From Halobacteriales archaeon QS_4_69_31 (lineage in GTDB: Archaea > Halobacteriota > Halobacteria > Halobacteriales > Haloarculaceae), in NCBI GenBank assembly GCA_003021655.1, contig PXRP01000001.1:62001-126000 (forward strand): a stretch of 64,000 bases of DNA. Reading direction: 5' to 3'. The position numbers and the translations under genes were made by a program. Positions 21,774 to 29,440 of the stretch are shown piece by piece. Position 1 is the first letter of the stretch. Each line of letters begins with the position of its first letter. The notes below the pieces were generated by a model. The model did not search any database. It had not been told where the DNA came from and was given only the letters and a program-made list of their open reading frames with translations.

Positions 21774-21947
21774 GGGGTCGGAGGGATTTGAACCCCCGAT
21801 CGACTGATATCTCCGGTCGCGCCTCGGAACTCCAGAGGGTCATCACACGGCCGGTGATCAGCCGGCCGGTCAGTATATCAGTCTGGGTTTCGTCCCGGGC
21901 GCGGTGCCTCTGGAGTCAGTCGCCATACCTGACTTGGCCACGACCCC
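21774..21947 (-). tRNA. tRNA-Trp (CCA) with intron
   Basis: The acceptor arms (GGGGTCG at 21,941-21,947, CGACCCC at 21,774-21,780), T arm (GGGGGTTCAAATCCCTC) and anticodon loop CTCCAGA give a 73-base mature tRNA with anticodon CCA. The exons are 21,910-21,947 and 21,774-21,808. The intron interrupts the loop between positions 37 and 38. A bulge-helix-bulge is visible: helix CTCC/GGAG between three-base bulges AGA and ATA, cut as AG^A and AT^A by the archaeal splicing endonuclease. A TTTAGTG box lies about 30 bases upstream. Its 3' end is the right border of the mobile element. Confidence 0.95.
21809..21909 (-). ncRNA. Intronic box C/D guide RNA for tRNA-Trp
   Basis: The 101-base intron holds a box C (GTGATGA, 21,840-21,846), followed by CCCTCTGGAGT, which pairs with the anticodon region. 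The fifth base before the D'-like CCGA pairs with C34. Upstream, GACTGATAT precedes a CTGA box, and its fifth base before that box pairs with U39. This matches the known haloarchaeal system in which the intron guides 2'-O-methylation of C34 and U39 in the precursor. Confidence 0.9.
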
Positions 21948-22039
21948 TCGGTACCGGGTAGGATCAAGTTCACTAAAGGGGTTTCGGTCTCGACGGCCGG
22001 CGGGACGGCACGCCCCGGGGCTCTCTGACCCGCCGGCGC

Positions 22040-22264
22040 TCACTCTTCGCGCTCGGACCAGTCACAGTCCTGGCACTTGTAGCCGGTGACGAACGCCGTC
22101 ACGGAGGGCATGTAGCCCACTTCGAGGACGTCCCCGCCACAGTCGGGACACGACCGTTCGGCGTCGGTGATCGCCTCGGCGTCCATCACCGACTCCCCCT
22201 CGATCAGCTCCGCGAGCTTCTTCGGCGTGACCATACGACCCTGCACGACGCGATTGTCGGCCAT
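22040..22264 (-). CDS. DUF5795 zinc-ribbon protein, 74 aa
   Basis: This is a conserved haloarchaeal microprotein beginning MADNRVVQGRMVTPKKLAEL, with CPDCGG (about residue 43) and CQDC (about residue 66) forming a zinc ribbon, ending DWSEREE. The ATG at 22,264 matches the family length. It is a chromosomal core gene and marks the edge of the host genome next to the tRNA. Molecular function is unknown. Confidence 0.85.
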   Translation of the reverse strand: MADNRVVQGRMVTPKKLAELIEGESVMDAEAITDAERSCPDCGGDVLEVGYMPSVTAFVTGYKCQDCDWSEREE

Positions 22265-22775
22265 ATGCCCGCCAGGTCCGCCCCACGCTAAAGTCCTTGC
22301 TCTCGGCAGGCCTCCTCCCGTCGCCGGTAAAAATTGCCCCGCTGACCACCGGTCGGGAGGGCCACAGCGGAACCGACGGGGGACAGCGAGTAACAATTAA
22401 GTGTGTTGCGTGTTAACACACATCTGGAGCCACACGGGGCTCCCGACGGGAACCACCGTCGTGAACCTCCGGTAGATTGGCACCGTTCCGGAACAGTACG
22501 TTTCGAGGCGGGTCGTGGCCAACCCGCCTCGGGTCCTAACCGACCCTTCAGCGGCCGCTCCGCGACACGATTCTTTCGACTCACGTAGAGCCAGCCGCAG
22601 CTACGGTGACCGTCAGAGAGGGGTCTCAGTCGCCCGGGAGTTTATTTAGTCGGCTGTGAAAGGGAGGCTGTGCTACAGGTCGGGCCGGAACGGCGACACC
22701 CACGGCGACCCCCTGACACGCGCCATTGCGAGGCGGGGATTTGATACCACTCGACGGTTTAGTTGGGCCGACGCG
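22265..22775. other. Intergenic region between DUF5795 and dinB
   Basis: No gene is supported. An inverted repeat GTGTGTT-N7-AACACAC (22,401-22,421), containing the palindrome GTGTTAACAC, stands out beside an AATTAAG tract and may be an operator or a terminator. The right end carries the dinB promoter; an AT-rich GATTTGATACC lies about 40 bases before the ATG. Confidence 0.5.
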
Positions 22776-24125
22776 ATGGCACCAGGCCGCCGGACCGGAG
22801 ACCGGGAGCACCCGCCGGCCGAGGGGTTCGAACGGCTGACCGACGACCGCCACCAGCGGGTGGTCTGTCACGTCGACATGGACTGTTTCTACGCGGCCTG
22901 CGAACGCCTGCGCGAGCCCGCGCTCCGGGGCGAGCCACTCGTCGTCGGGATGGGCTACGAGGCCGACGAGAGCCACGGCGCAGTCGCGACCGCGAGCTAC
23001 GAGGCCCGCGAGTACGGCGTCGAGAGCGCGATGGCCATCTCCGAGGCGCTGGAGCTACTGCCCCGGAAGGTCGACGCCGCGGGCGACCCTGACCTCGACG
23101 TCGACGAGGCGGGCTTCTACCGCCCCGTCGACCTGGAGTACTACGAGGAGGTCGCCGCGGACGTGAAGGCGGCCCTCCGCGAGCGCGCAGACGTGGTGCG
23201 GGAGGTCAGCATCGACGAGGCGTACCTGGACGTGACCGACAGCGTCCGCTGGGGCGACGGGGCCGGCGGGGGCAACCAGGCGACCGTCGACGACGGCCAG
23301 CGCCCGACCGTCGTCGAGTTCGCGCGCGACCTGAAAGAGCGGATCCGGGAGACGGTCGGCGTCGTGGCCAGCGTCGGCGTCGCGCCGACGATGAGCGCGG
23401 CCAAGGTCGCCAGCGACCACGACAAACCCGACGGGCTCACGGTGGTCGAACCCGGCGAGGTCCGCGCGTTCCTCGCGCCGTTGCCCGCCGAGGCGATCCA
23501 CAACGTCGGTCCCGTGACCGCGCGACAGCTCCGTGCGATGGGCGTCGAGACGGCCGGCGACCTCGCGGCGGCCGACCGCGAGGCGCTCCGCGAGCAGTTC
23601 GGCGAGCGCGGCCTGGGGGTGCGGCGCTTCGCCCGCGGCGAGGACCCCCGCGAGGTCGAACCGGTCGGCGAACCCAAGAGCCTCTCCCGGGAGTCGGCGT
23701 TCACCGAGGCGACCGACGACCCCGGACGGAAACGCGAGCGCGTCCGCGGACTCGCGGTCGACGTCGCCGACCGCGCACGCCGCGAGGACGCCCTCTACCG
23801 GACCATCGGGATCAAGGTCGTCGTCCCGCCGTTCGACGTGAACACCCGCGCCCGCTCGCTCCCCGGTCCCGTCCAGGACGCGGACCTCGTCGTCGAGACC
23901 GCCCTGGAACTGCTCGGGGAGTTCGAGGACACCGAGGTCCGCAAACTGGGGGTCCGCGTCTCAAACCTCTCGTTCACCGAGGACGAACAGGCGAGTCTCG
24001 CGGGCTTCGACGCGGACGACGCCACCGACTCCGGCGCAGACGACGCCGGCGCCGACAGCACGGACCGCCGTCTCGCCGACCACTCCGGGTCGGGGTGGGT
24101 CCAGACCGTCCTGTCTGACTTCTGA
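22776..24125 (+). CDS. dinB: DNA polymerase IV (Y-family), 449 aa
   Basis: This is a translesion polymerase that copies damaged DNA. The palm begins VCHVDMDCFYAACE, with the first metal-binding Asp near residue 36, and SIDEAYLDVTD supplies the second acidic pair near residue 147. Helix-hairpin-helix motifs (AEAIHNVGPVTARQLRAMGV) follow, then the little-finger domain ending LSFTEDEQ. The C-terminal tail is acidic and ends GWVQTVLSDF, possibly a PCNA-binding or clamp-interacting end. It stands alone. The ATG at 22,776 is preferred; upstream in-frame codons exist but lack similarity. Confidence 0.92.
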   Translation: MAPGRRTGDREHPPAEGFERLTDDRHQRVVCHVDMDCFYAACERLREPALRGEPLVVGMGYEADESHGAVATASYEAREYGVESAMAISEALELLPRKVDAAGDPDLDVDEAGFYRPVDLEYYEEVAADVKAALRERADVVREVSIDEAYLDVTDSVRWGDGAGGGNQATVDDGQRPTVVEFARDLKERIRETVGVVASVGVAPTMSAAKVASDHDKPDGLTVVEPGEVRAFLAPLPAEAIHNVGPVTARQLRAMGVETAGDLAAADREALREQFGERGLGVRRFARGEDPREVEPVGEPKSLSRESAFTEATDDPGRKRERVRGLAVDVADRARREDALYRTIGIKVVVPPFDVNTRARSLPGPVQDADLVVETALELLGEFEDTEVRKLGVRVSNLSFTEDEQASLAGFDADDATDSGADDAGADSTDRRLADHSGSGWVQTVLSDF

Positions 24126-24805
24126 CTGTCCCTGTCGGACCTGTCCGTTCCTGTCCGGAGACGTCCATCCACGGACGGAACCGACCGCTGGCGTGGTGTG
24201 TGAACGGTTCCCAGTCGTGGAAAAGAATTAATATGTTCCCGTTTCGATACCATGGTAGCTCGCCGAGACAGGTGAGCAGTGATCCGGATGACGACCACCA
24301 ATGCCACGCTACGGGCCGACGCGGCGGCGGAGACGCCGTCGGTGATCGGCTATCCGTCCGTCAATACGGACGGGAGCGTGGCAGGCGGGTCGGTCTGGAC
24401 CATCTGCGGGTTCGAATCGACCGCCGCCGCGTGACGTTCGCCGCCCGGGCTCCGGGTCCGGCCGTCGGCGGTCGATTCGAGCCGTCTCGGCTCTCTTGTT
24501 GTCGACCCTGACGGTGCAGGCCCGGCCTCGGACTGCGGTCGGTTCCCGCGCCAGCGACACACGACGTTCGACCCCACTTCGGCGTCACGCTCCCCCGGGC
24601 GCTCCCGCGATTGCACCGCCGGACCACAGCCCCGACGCTGTCCGGGCCGCTCGTTCCCACGCGGGGCGAGCGGTCCGGGTCGCCAGCCGCTGTTGACGCG
24701 GAGGGTCCCGGAGCGGGCACGGGGAGGGGTCTTTCCGAGGCGACGTGACCCTCGCACGGTGGTCGTCCACGCGGACGACGCGCGTTCGACTCGCGCCGAG
24801 GGCCT
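24126..24805. other. Mostly noncoding stretch after dinB
   Basis: One small plus-strand frame (24,288-24,434, 48 residues, MTTTNATLRADAAAETPSVI ... ICGFESTAAA) follows an AT-rich promoter-like segment (AAAGAATTAATATG) and may be a real microprotein. The remaining 370 bases show no convincing gene on either strand. Confidence 0.4.
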
Positions 24806-25105
24806 ATGGCAGTCCATGCCTGTACAACCGAGGCGACGGCCGAGGTCGACCTGTGGGTCGCCCGCGACGAGATGGGCGACCTCGAGAGCGGCGTCCACCG
24901 CGTCGTGAGCGACGTGGACGGCGCCGGGAACGTCGAGGTGACCGGCATCACCGACGTCACGCCGCGGGCGACCGACATCCGGGTGACCGCGACGGTCCGG
25001 TTCCGGACCGACGAGCGCGACCCGGACGCCGTCCGGGAGACGCTCGTGGAGGGCTTCGGTGTCATGGACGCGACGGTCCTCGTGGCCGAGGCCCTCGACG
25101 CCTGA
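24806..25105 (+). CDS. Conserved small protein, 99 aa, unknown function
   Basis: This small acidic alpha/beta protein begins MAVHACTTEATAEVDLWVAR. Its strand pattern (NVEVTGITDVTPRATDIRVT) is like a small ferredoxin-fold domain. No catalytic or metal motif is visible. It converges with the MutS-like gene, which is 47 bases away on the other strand. I do not recognise the family. Confidence 0.65.
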   Translation: MAVHACTTEATAEVDLWVARDEMGDLESGVHRVVSDVDGAGNVEVTGITDVTPRATDIRVTATVRFRTDERDPDAVRETLVEGFGVMDATVLVAEALDA

Positions 25106-25152
25106 GTCGGTCGCCGCCCGACCCTGGTGGCCAGTCCGTCGCGGTTCCCGCC

Positions 25153-26913
25153 TCAGGCCGACCAGCGCGCGTCCGAGAGGGTCCGCTGGACGGCTTCCTC
25201 GCCGATGGCTTCGGCGAGCGTCTCGAAGCCCGCGCGTTCGGTCCGGTCGGAGGCGTTGGCCACCAGCCGCGAGACGATGAACTCCGGCGTCGAGCGGCCG
25301 ACGGTCTCGAACCGCGGCTGGTAGTCGACCCGCAACTCCAGGTCGGTCGTCAGTCCCTCCGCGAAGATGCCGTCCGTCCGGGCCTCCGGCGGGAGCGGCT
25401 CCAGGTCCTCCGCGAGGTGGGTCACGAACACGCCCAGCGCCCCCCGCTCGACGGTCAGCCGCACGAGCCCGTGCAGGAGGTCGGCCGCGCTCCCCGGTTC
25501 GGTGATCGCCTCGAACTCGTCGACGAGCATGCGCGTGCGCCCGCCCTCGGTCAGCGGCGGGACGACCGACCGGAGCGTCGATTCGAGGACGCCCGCGTTG
25601 AAACTGGCGTGGCGGCGGTGGAAGACGATGGCGTCGACGACGCCCACCTCGGCCGCGTCGGCGGGCACCGGCAACCCCATCTGTGCCAGGAGCTGGACCT
25701 GACAGAGCGTCTCTAGCAGCGTCGTCTTCCCGCCGCTGTTGGCGCCCGTCAGCACCGCCACGCGGTGGCCCCTGGGCGGCCGCGTCGCCCCCGGCAGGTC
25801 CAGGTCGTGCTCGCCGACGGCGTAGGTGACGGGCTGGACGCCGCCCTCCCCGTCGGCGGCGACCAGCGCGATGTTGCGCGCGTTCGCGACGGCGACCGTC
25901 TCGCGGTCGACGAAGGCCGGCCGCGTCAGGTCGAACGCGTCGGCGAACCGCGCCAGCGAGAGGTACAGCGCCGCGTCCGAGACGGCCTCGACCGCCGCGT
26001 CGATCTCGGTGCGGGTCCGCTCGACGGTGCCCGAGAGGCGCTGGGCCACCGCCCGTTCGCGCTCGTCGACCGCCTCCCGGAGGTCCGTCGAGAGCGTCCG
26101 GAGCGTCCCGGTGGCGAAGTCGGTCGCGTCGGCGGCCTCGGTGGGCGCGGACTCCCTGACCCGGCCGCTGTCGACGCCCGTCTCGCCCGTCACGTGGTCG
26201 AGCACCGTCTCCCGGAAGGCCTCGGGGCCGCGGGCCTCCGACTCGACGGCCTCGACCACCTCGGCGGGCGCCGCGGCCATGTCCTCGGCGGCTGCGAGCT
26301 GTGCCCGTAGCGCGTCCAGCTTCTCGTCGGCTCCCTCCCCGACGCGGTCGCCCTCGCCCGCCAGCCCGGCCAGTGCCGCCGCGGCCTCTTCGAGAGCCGC
26401 GGCGTTGAGGTCGGCGACCGACCCGAAGACGCCGGTGTCGACGTCGGCCTCCGAGAGCGCGAGCGCCGTCCTGACGCTCGCCAGTTCGCCCCCCGCGCTG
26501 TCGTGGGCCGCGAACGCGTCCTCGACGGACCCGCGGGTCCGCTCGTCCAGTCCGGCCCAGGCCTCGCGGGCGGCCTCGACCCTGTCGAGGCGGTCGCGCA
26601 TCTCCTCCTCGGTGGCCAGCGGTGTCAGGATGCGGATCCGGCCTGCGGCGTCGTCGGTGAGGGCGTACTCGCCGGCGAGTTCGAGCAGTTCCTTGTAGAC
26701 CTGGCGGGTGTCACGCGTGGCGAGGACGTCCATCGCGTCCCCGCCCTGGGCCCGCCGGAGGATCCGCGTGGCCCGCCCCCGGGAGAGGCCGGCGTCGACC
26801 AGCGCCCTGGTGTCGGCCGTCTCGATGGCTTGGACCGCCCGCTCGACGCCGAGTTCCTCCTCGAGGCGGGCCCGCGTCTTCGGCCCGATGCCCCAGTACT
26901 GCTCCAGTCGCAT
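25153..26913 (-). CDS. MutS-like ATPase (MutS5/MutS2 type), 586 aa
   Basis: It has an N-terminal helix-hairpin-helix (YWGIGPKTRARLEEELGV), a long helical core and a C-terminal MutS ATPase with Walker A TGANSGGKTT (near residue 390) and Walker B MLVDEFEAI (near residue 464). The mismatch-reading domain of MutS1 and the Smr nuclease domain of bacterial MutS2 are both absent. The N-terminal DNA-binding motif is typical of the haloarchaeal MutS5-type group. It may act on branched DNA rather than mismatches. Confidence 0.85.
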   Translation of the reverse strand: MRLEQYWGIGPKTRARLEEELGVERAVQAIETADTRALVDAGLSRGRATRILRRAQGGDAMDVLATRDTRQVYKELLELAGEYALTDDAAGRIRILTPLATEEEMRDRLDRVEAAREAWAGLDERTRGSVEDAFAAHDSAGGELASVRTALALSEADVDTGVFGSVADLNAAALEEAAAALAGLAGEGDRVGEGADEKLDALRAQLAAAEDMAAAPAEVVEAVESEARGPEAFRETVLDHVTGETGVDSGRVRESAPTEAADATDFATGTLRTLSTDLREAVDERERAVAQRLSGTVERTRTEIDAAVEAVSDAALYLSLARFADAFDLTRPAFVDRETVAVANARNIALVAADGEGGVQPVTYAVGEHDLDLPGATRPPRGHRVAVLTGANSGGKTTLLETLCQVQLLAQMGLPVPADAAEVGVVDAIVFHRRHASFNAGVLESTLRSVVPPLTEGGRTRMLVDEFEAITEPGSAADLLHGLVRLTVERGALGVFVTHLAEDLEPLPPEARTDGIFAEGLTTDLELRVDYQPRFETVGRSTPEFIVSRLVANASDRTERAGFETLAEAIGEEAVQRTLSDARWSA

Positions 26914-26989
26914 GCCCGAGTGGTCGGCTGGCTCCCGTTTATCGTTTCCGACGCGGGAAATTCATGAGTGAAGCGCCCGAACACGGGCT

Positions 26990-27727
26990 ATGGGCGACAC
27001 GGACGGGGACGACGACGGCCGTTCCCCCGACGATGACCCACCCGCCGGTGAAGACCCGTCTGTCGGCGGGGACCCCGTCCCGGAGACAGGCGAAGAGCCC
27101 CGTATCGAGGACGACGGAGACGGGCGGGTCCCGGAGCCGTCCTTCGAGTGCCCGGAGTGTGGAGACCCCCTCCCGGAGGAGGCGCGCTTCTGTCCGGGCT
27201 GTGCGACGGCGCTCGACGAGGACGGCGAGACGGTCGACCTCTCGGAACTCGACGGCGACGTCCTCGAAGAGCCCGAGACGCTGCTGGAGACGGACGACGC
27301 GGGACTGCGGCGGGCCTCGGGGCCGGTCCGGACCGTGGCGGGCCTCGCGGTGAGTATCCCGCTGGCGCCGCTCGTGCTCTTTCTGGTCGGCTCTGTCGTT
27401 TCGCTGTCGCTCTGGTCGGCCGCCCTGGTCTTTCTGGCCGGGTGGCTCGGGCCGGCGGCGGTGCTCGCCCGGGCCCGCGCCCCCGCCGAGGCCTTCGGGC
27501 GGAGTCTCTACCTCATCGCCGTGGCGACACTGCTGGTGCCCGTCGCGCTACGGGCCGGGGGATTCGACGCCTGGGGTGGGACGCTCGCGTTCTCGTTCGA
27601 TACGGTCGCGCTGGTCTCGTTCGCTCTGGCCGGCGCGTTCATCGCCCTGGGCACGTTCGTCACTGGCCAGGCCCGCAAGCGCGTCACCGGCGAACGCCGC
27701 GGGTTCGAGGAGTACCGCGAGGAGTGA
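26990..27727 (+). CDS. Zinc-ribbon membrane protein, 245 aa
   Basis: An acidic N-terminus is followed by a zinc ribbon (CPECGDPLPEEARFCPGC, about residues 47-64). Three to four transmembrane helices come next (PLAPLVLFLVGSVVSLSLW, about 126 on; SLYLIAVATLLVPVALRAGG; TVALVSFALAGAFIALGTF). It is divergent from the MutS-like gene. It is probably a membrane-bound sensor or scaffold; the function is unknown. Confidence 0.75.
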   Translation: MGDTDGDDDGRSPDDDPPAGEDPSVGGDPVPETGEEPRIEDDGDGRVPEPSFECPECGDPLPEEARFCPGCATALDEDGETVDLSELDGDVLEEPETLLETDDAGLRRASGPVRTVAGLAVSIPLAPLVLFLVGSVVSLSLWSAALVFLAGWLGPAAVLARARAPAEAFGRSLYLIAVATLLVPVALRAGGFDAWGGTLAFSFDTVALVSFALAGAFIALGTFVTGQARKRVTGERRGFEEYREE

Positions 27728-27923
27728 CAGACTCGGCTCGTCTGTCGGAACCGCTCGTCGGTCGGAACCGCCCGTTGTTCAGAACTGTTCGTCGGACGGT
27801 CCCAGTAGTGAAATCCCGCCGGGTCACAGAACACGGTGCCGGTTGGCACGCGTCGGTCCCCCTCACCCGCCCCGATCGGTTCGGTGCCGTAGCGGACCGG
27901 CCGCCGGGACTGGAGGGGCGTCT

Positions 27924-28838
27924 CTACTCCCCGTCGAACAGTCCGGTCGACATGTAGCGTTCGCCGCTGTCCCAGTAGACGGTGACGACCAGCGGGTCGG
28001 GGACGGCGTCGTCGTCGGCCAGTCGGCGGGCGACGCGTCTCGCGGCGAGGTTCGAGGCGCCGCTGGACTGGCCGACGAAGATCCCCTCCTCGCGGGCGAG
28101 GCGGCGACACTCCCGTTCGGCCTCCGGGAGCTCGACCGTGAGCACGTCGTCCAGCAGCGAGCGGTCGAGGTTCTCGCTGACGAACCCCGGGCCCATCCCC
28201 TGGAAGTCGTCCTCGCCGGCCCCGCCGGTCGAGAGGACGGCGTTGGTCGCCGGTTCGACGGCGACGACGTTCATATCGGGGAACTCCTCGCGGAGGCGGC
28301 GCCCGATGCCGGTGATGGTGCCGCCGGTGCCGACGCCGGCGACCAGCGCGTCGACGGTGCGGTCCCCGACCTGGTCGAGAATCTCGGGGCCCGTCGTCTC
28401 GTAGTGGGCCCGCGGGTTCGCGGGGTTCTCGAACTGGTGCATCTGGACGTACCCCTCCCGGGCGACGAGTTCGTCCGCGCGTTCGCGCGCGGCGGAGATG
28501 TCGCCGTCGACGAGTTCGATCCCGGCGCCGTACCCCCGCATGGTCTGGCGCCGCTCCGGCGACTTCGAGGACGGCATCACCAGACACACGTCGTAGCCTT
28601 TGGCGGCGCCGACCATCGCCAGCCCGATGCCCGTGTTCCCGCTCGTCGGTTCGACGATGGTGTCGCCGGGTTCGAGGTCGCCGTCGCGTTCGGCGGCCTC
28701 GACCATCCAGTGGGCCGGGCGGTCCTTGGCCGACCCGCCGGGGTTGAACGACTCGACTTTCGCCGCGACGGTCGCGCCCGCCGGGCCGTCGACCTCGACC
28801 AGCGGCGACCCGATGGTTTCGAGGATGCTCTCTTTCAC
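27924..28838 (-). CDS. cysK: Cysteine synthase (PLP-dependent), 304 aa
   Basis: It makes cysteine from O-acetylserine (or phosphoserine) and sulfide. The PLP lysine is in NPGGSAKDRPA (near residue 38), the substrate loop is EPTSGNTGIG and the phosphate loop is GVGTGGTITG. The length is normal. The C-terminal GQSSGASNLAA matches the family. It lies alone on the minus strand between unrelated genes. Confidence 0.9.
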   Translation of the reverse strand: MKESILETIGSPLVEVDGPAGATVAAKVESFNPGGSAKDRPAHWMVEAAERDGDLEPGDTIVEPTSGNTGIGLAMVGAAKGYDVCLVMPSSKSPERRQTMRGYGAGIELVDGDISAARERADELVAREGYVQMHQFENPANPRAHYETTGPEILDQVGDRTVDALVAGVGTGGTITGIGRRLREEFPDMNVVAVEPATNAVLSTGGAGEDDFQGMGPGFVSENLDRSLLDDVLTVELPEAERECRRLAREEGIFVGQSSGASNLAARRVARRLADDDAVPDPLVVTVYWDSGERYMSTGLFDGE

Positions 28839-28998
28839 TCTGCGGGAGTAGGCCGCCCGGTCTTAAATCCCCGCTGGCTCCGGCAGGGAGTGTCGCCGTC
28901 TCCGAGGCGACCGGGACGGGGCCCGACGTAGTTTTCGGGCGACCCCGGCCGGTGAACCGAGCGGGGTTATTAAGCCGTTCGGGCCGGAACAGGGGGGT

Positions 28999-29439
28999 AT
29001 GTCGCTGGAAACGATGGAACCGAATCCCGTCTGGACCAAGGAGGCCTACGCGGACGAGGTGGACATTCTGGCCTCCCTCCGGGACGAGGTGACCTACAAG
29101 GTGTGGGGGGGCGACTGGTGTATCGATTGTCGCTCGCAGTTGCCGGACTTCGCGGCGGCGCTGGAGGCCGCCGGCGTGCCCGACTCGCGGATCGAACACT
29201 ACCCCGTCGAGAAAGAGGAGGACGGATCGAAGACTGGCCCCGGCGTCGAGGAGCACGGCATCGAGTTGATCCCGACGGTAGTAGTCGAGCGCGATGCGCA
29301 GGGCGCATCGACCGGCGCGAGCGGTGACGAACCGCGAGCGCGCGACGGCGAGGAGGTCGCTCGTTTCGTCGAGGAGGCACAGGTCTCGATCGCGGTGTAC
29401 CTGGCCCGCGAACTGGAGGCCCTCGCGGCGTCGGCCTGA
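28999..29439 (+). CDS. Thioredoxin-fold protein, 146 aa
   Basis: The active-site motif is GGDWCIDCRSQ (about residue 37-47), a CxxC disulfide centre. A cis-Pro segment IELIPTVVVE follows. A low-complexity insertion (DAQGASTGASGDEPRARDG) lies before the last helix. It is cytoplasmic, with no signal peptide. It converges with the thioredoxin-like DUF255 gene, with one base between their stops. Confidence 0.85.
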   Translation: MSLETMEPNPVWTKEAYADEVDILASLRDEVTYKVWGGDWCIDCRSQLPDFAAALEAAGVPDSRIEHYPVEKEEDGSKTGPGVEEHGIELIPTVVVERDAQGASTGASGDEPRARDGEEVARFVEEAQVSIAVYLARELEALAASA

Positions 29440-29440
29440 C

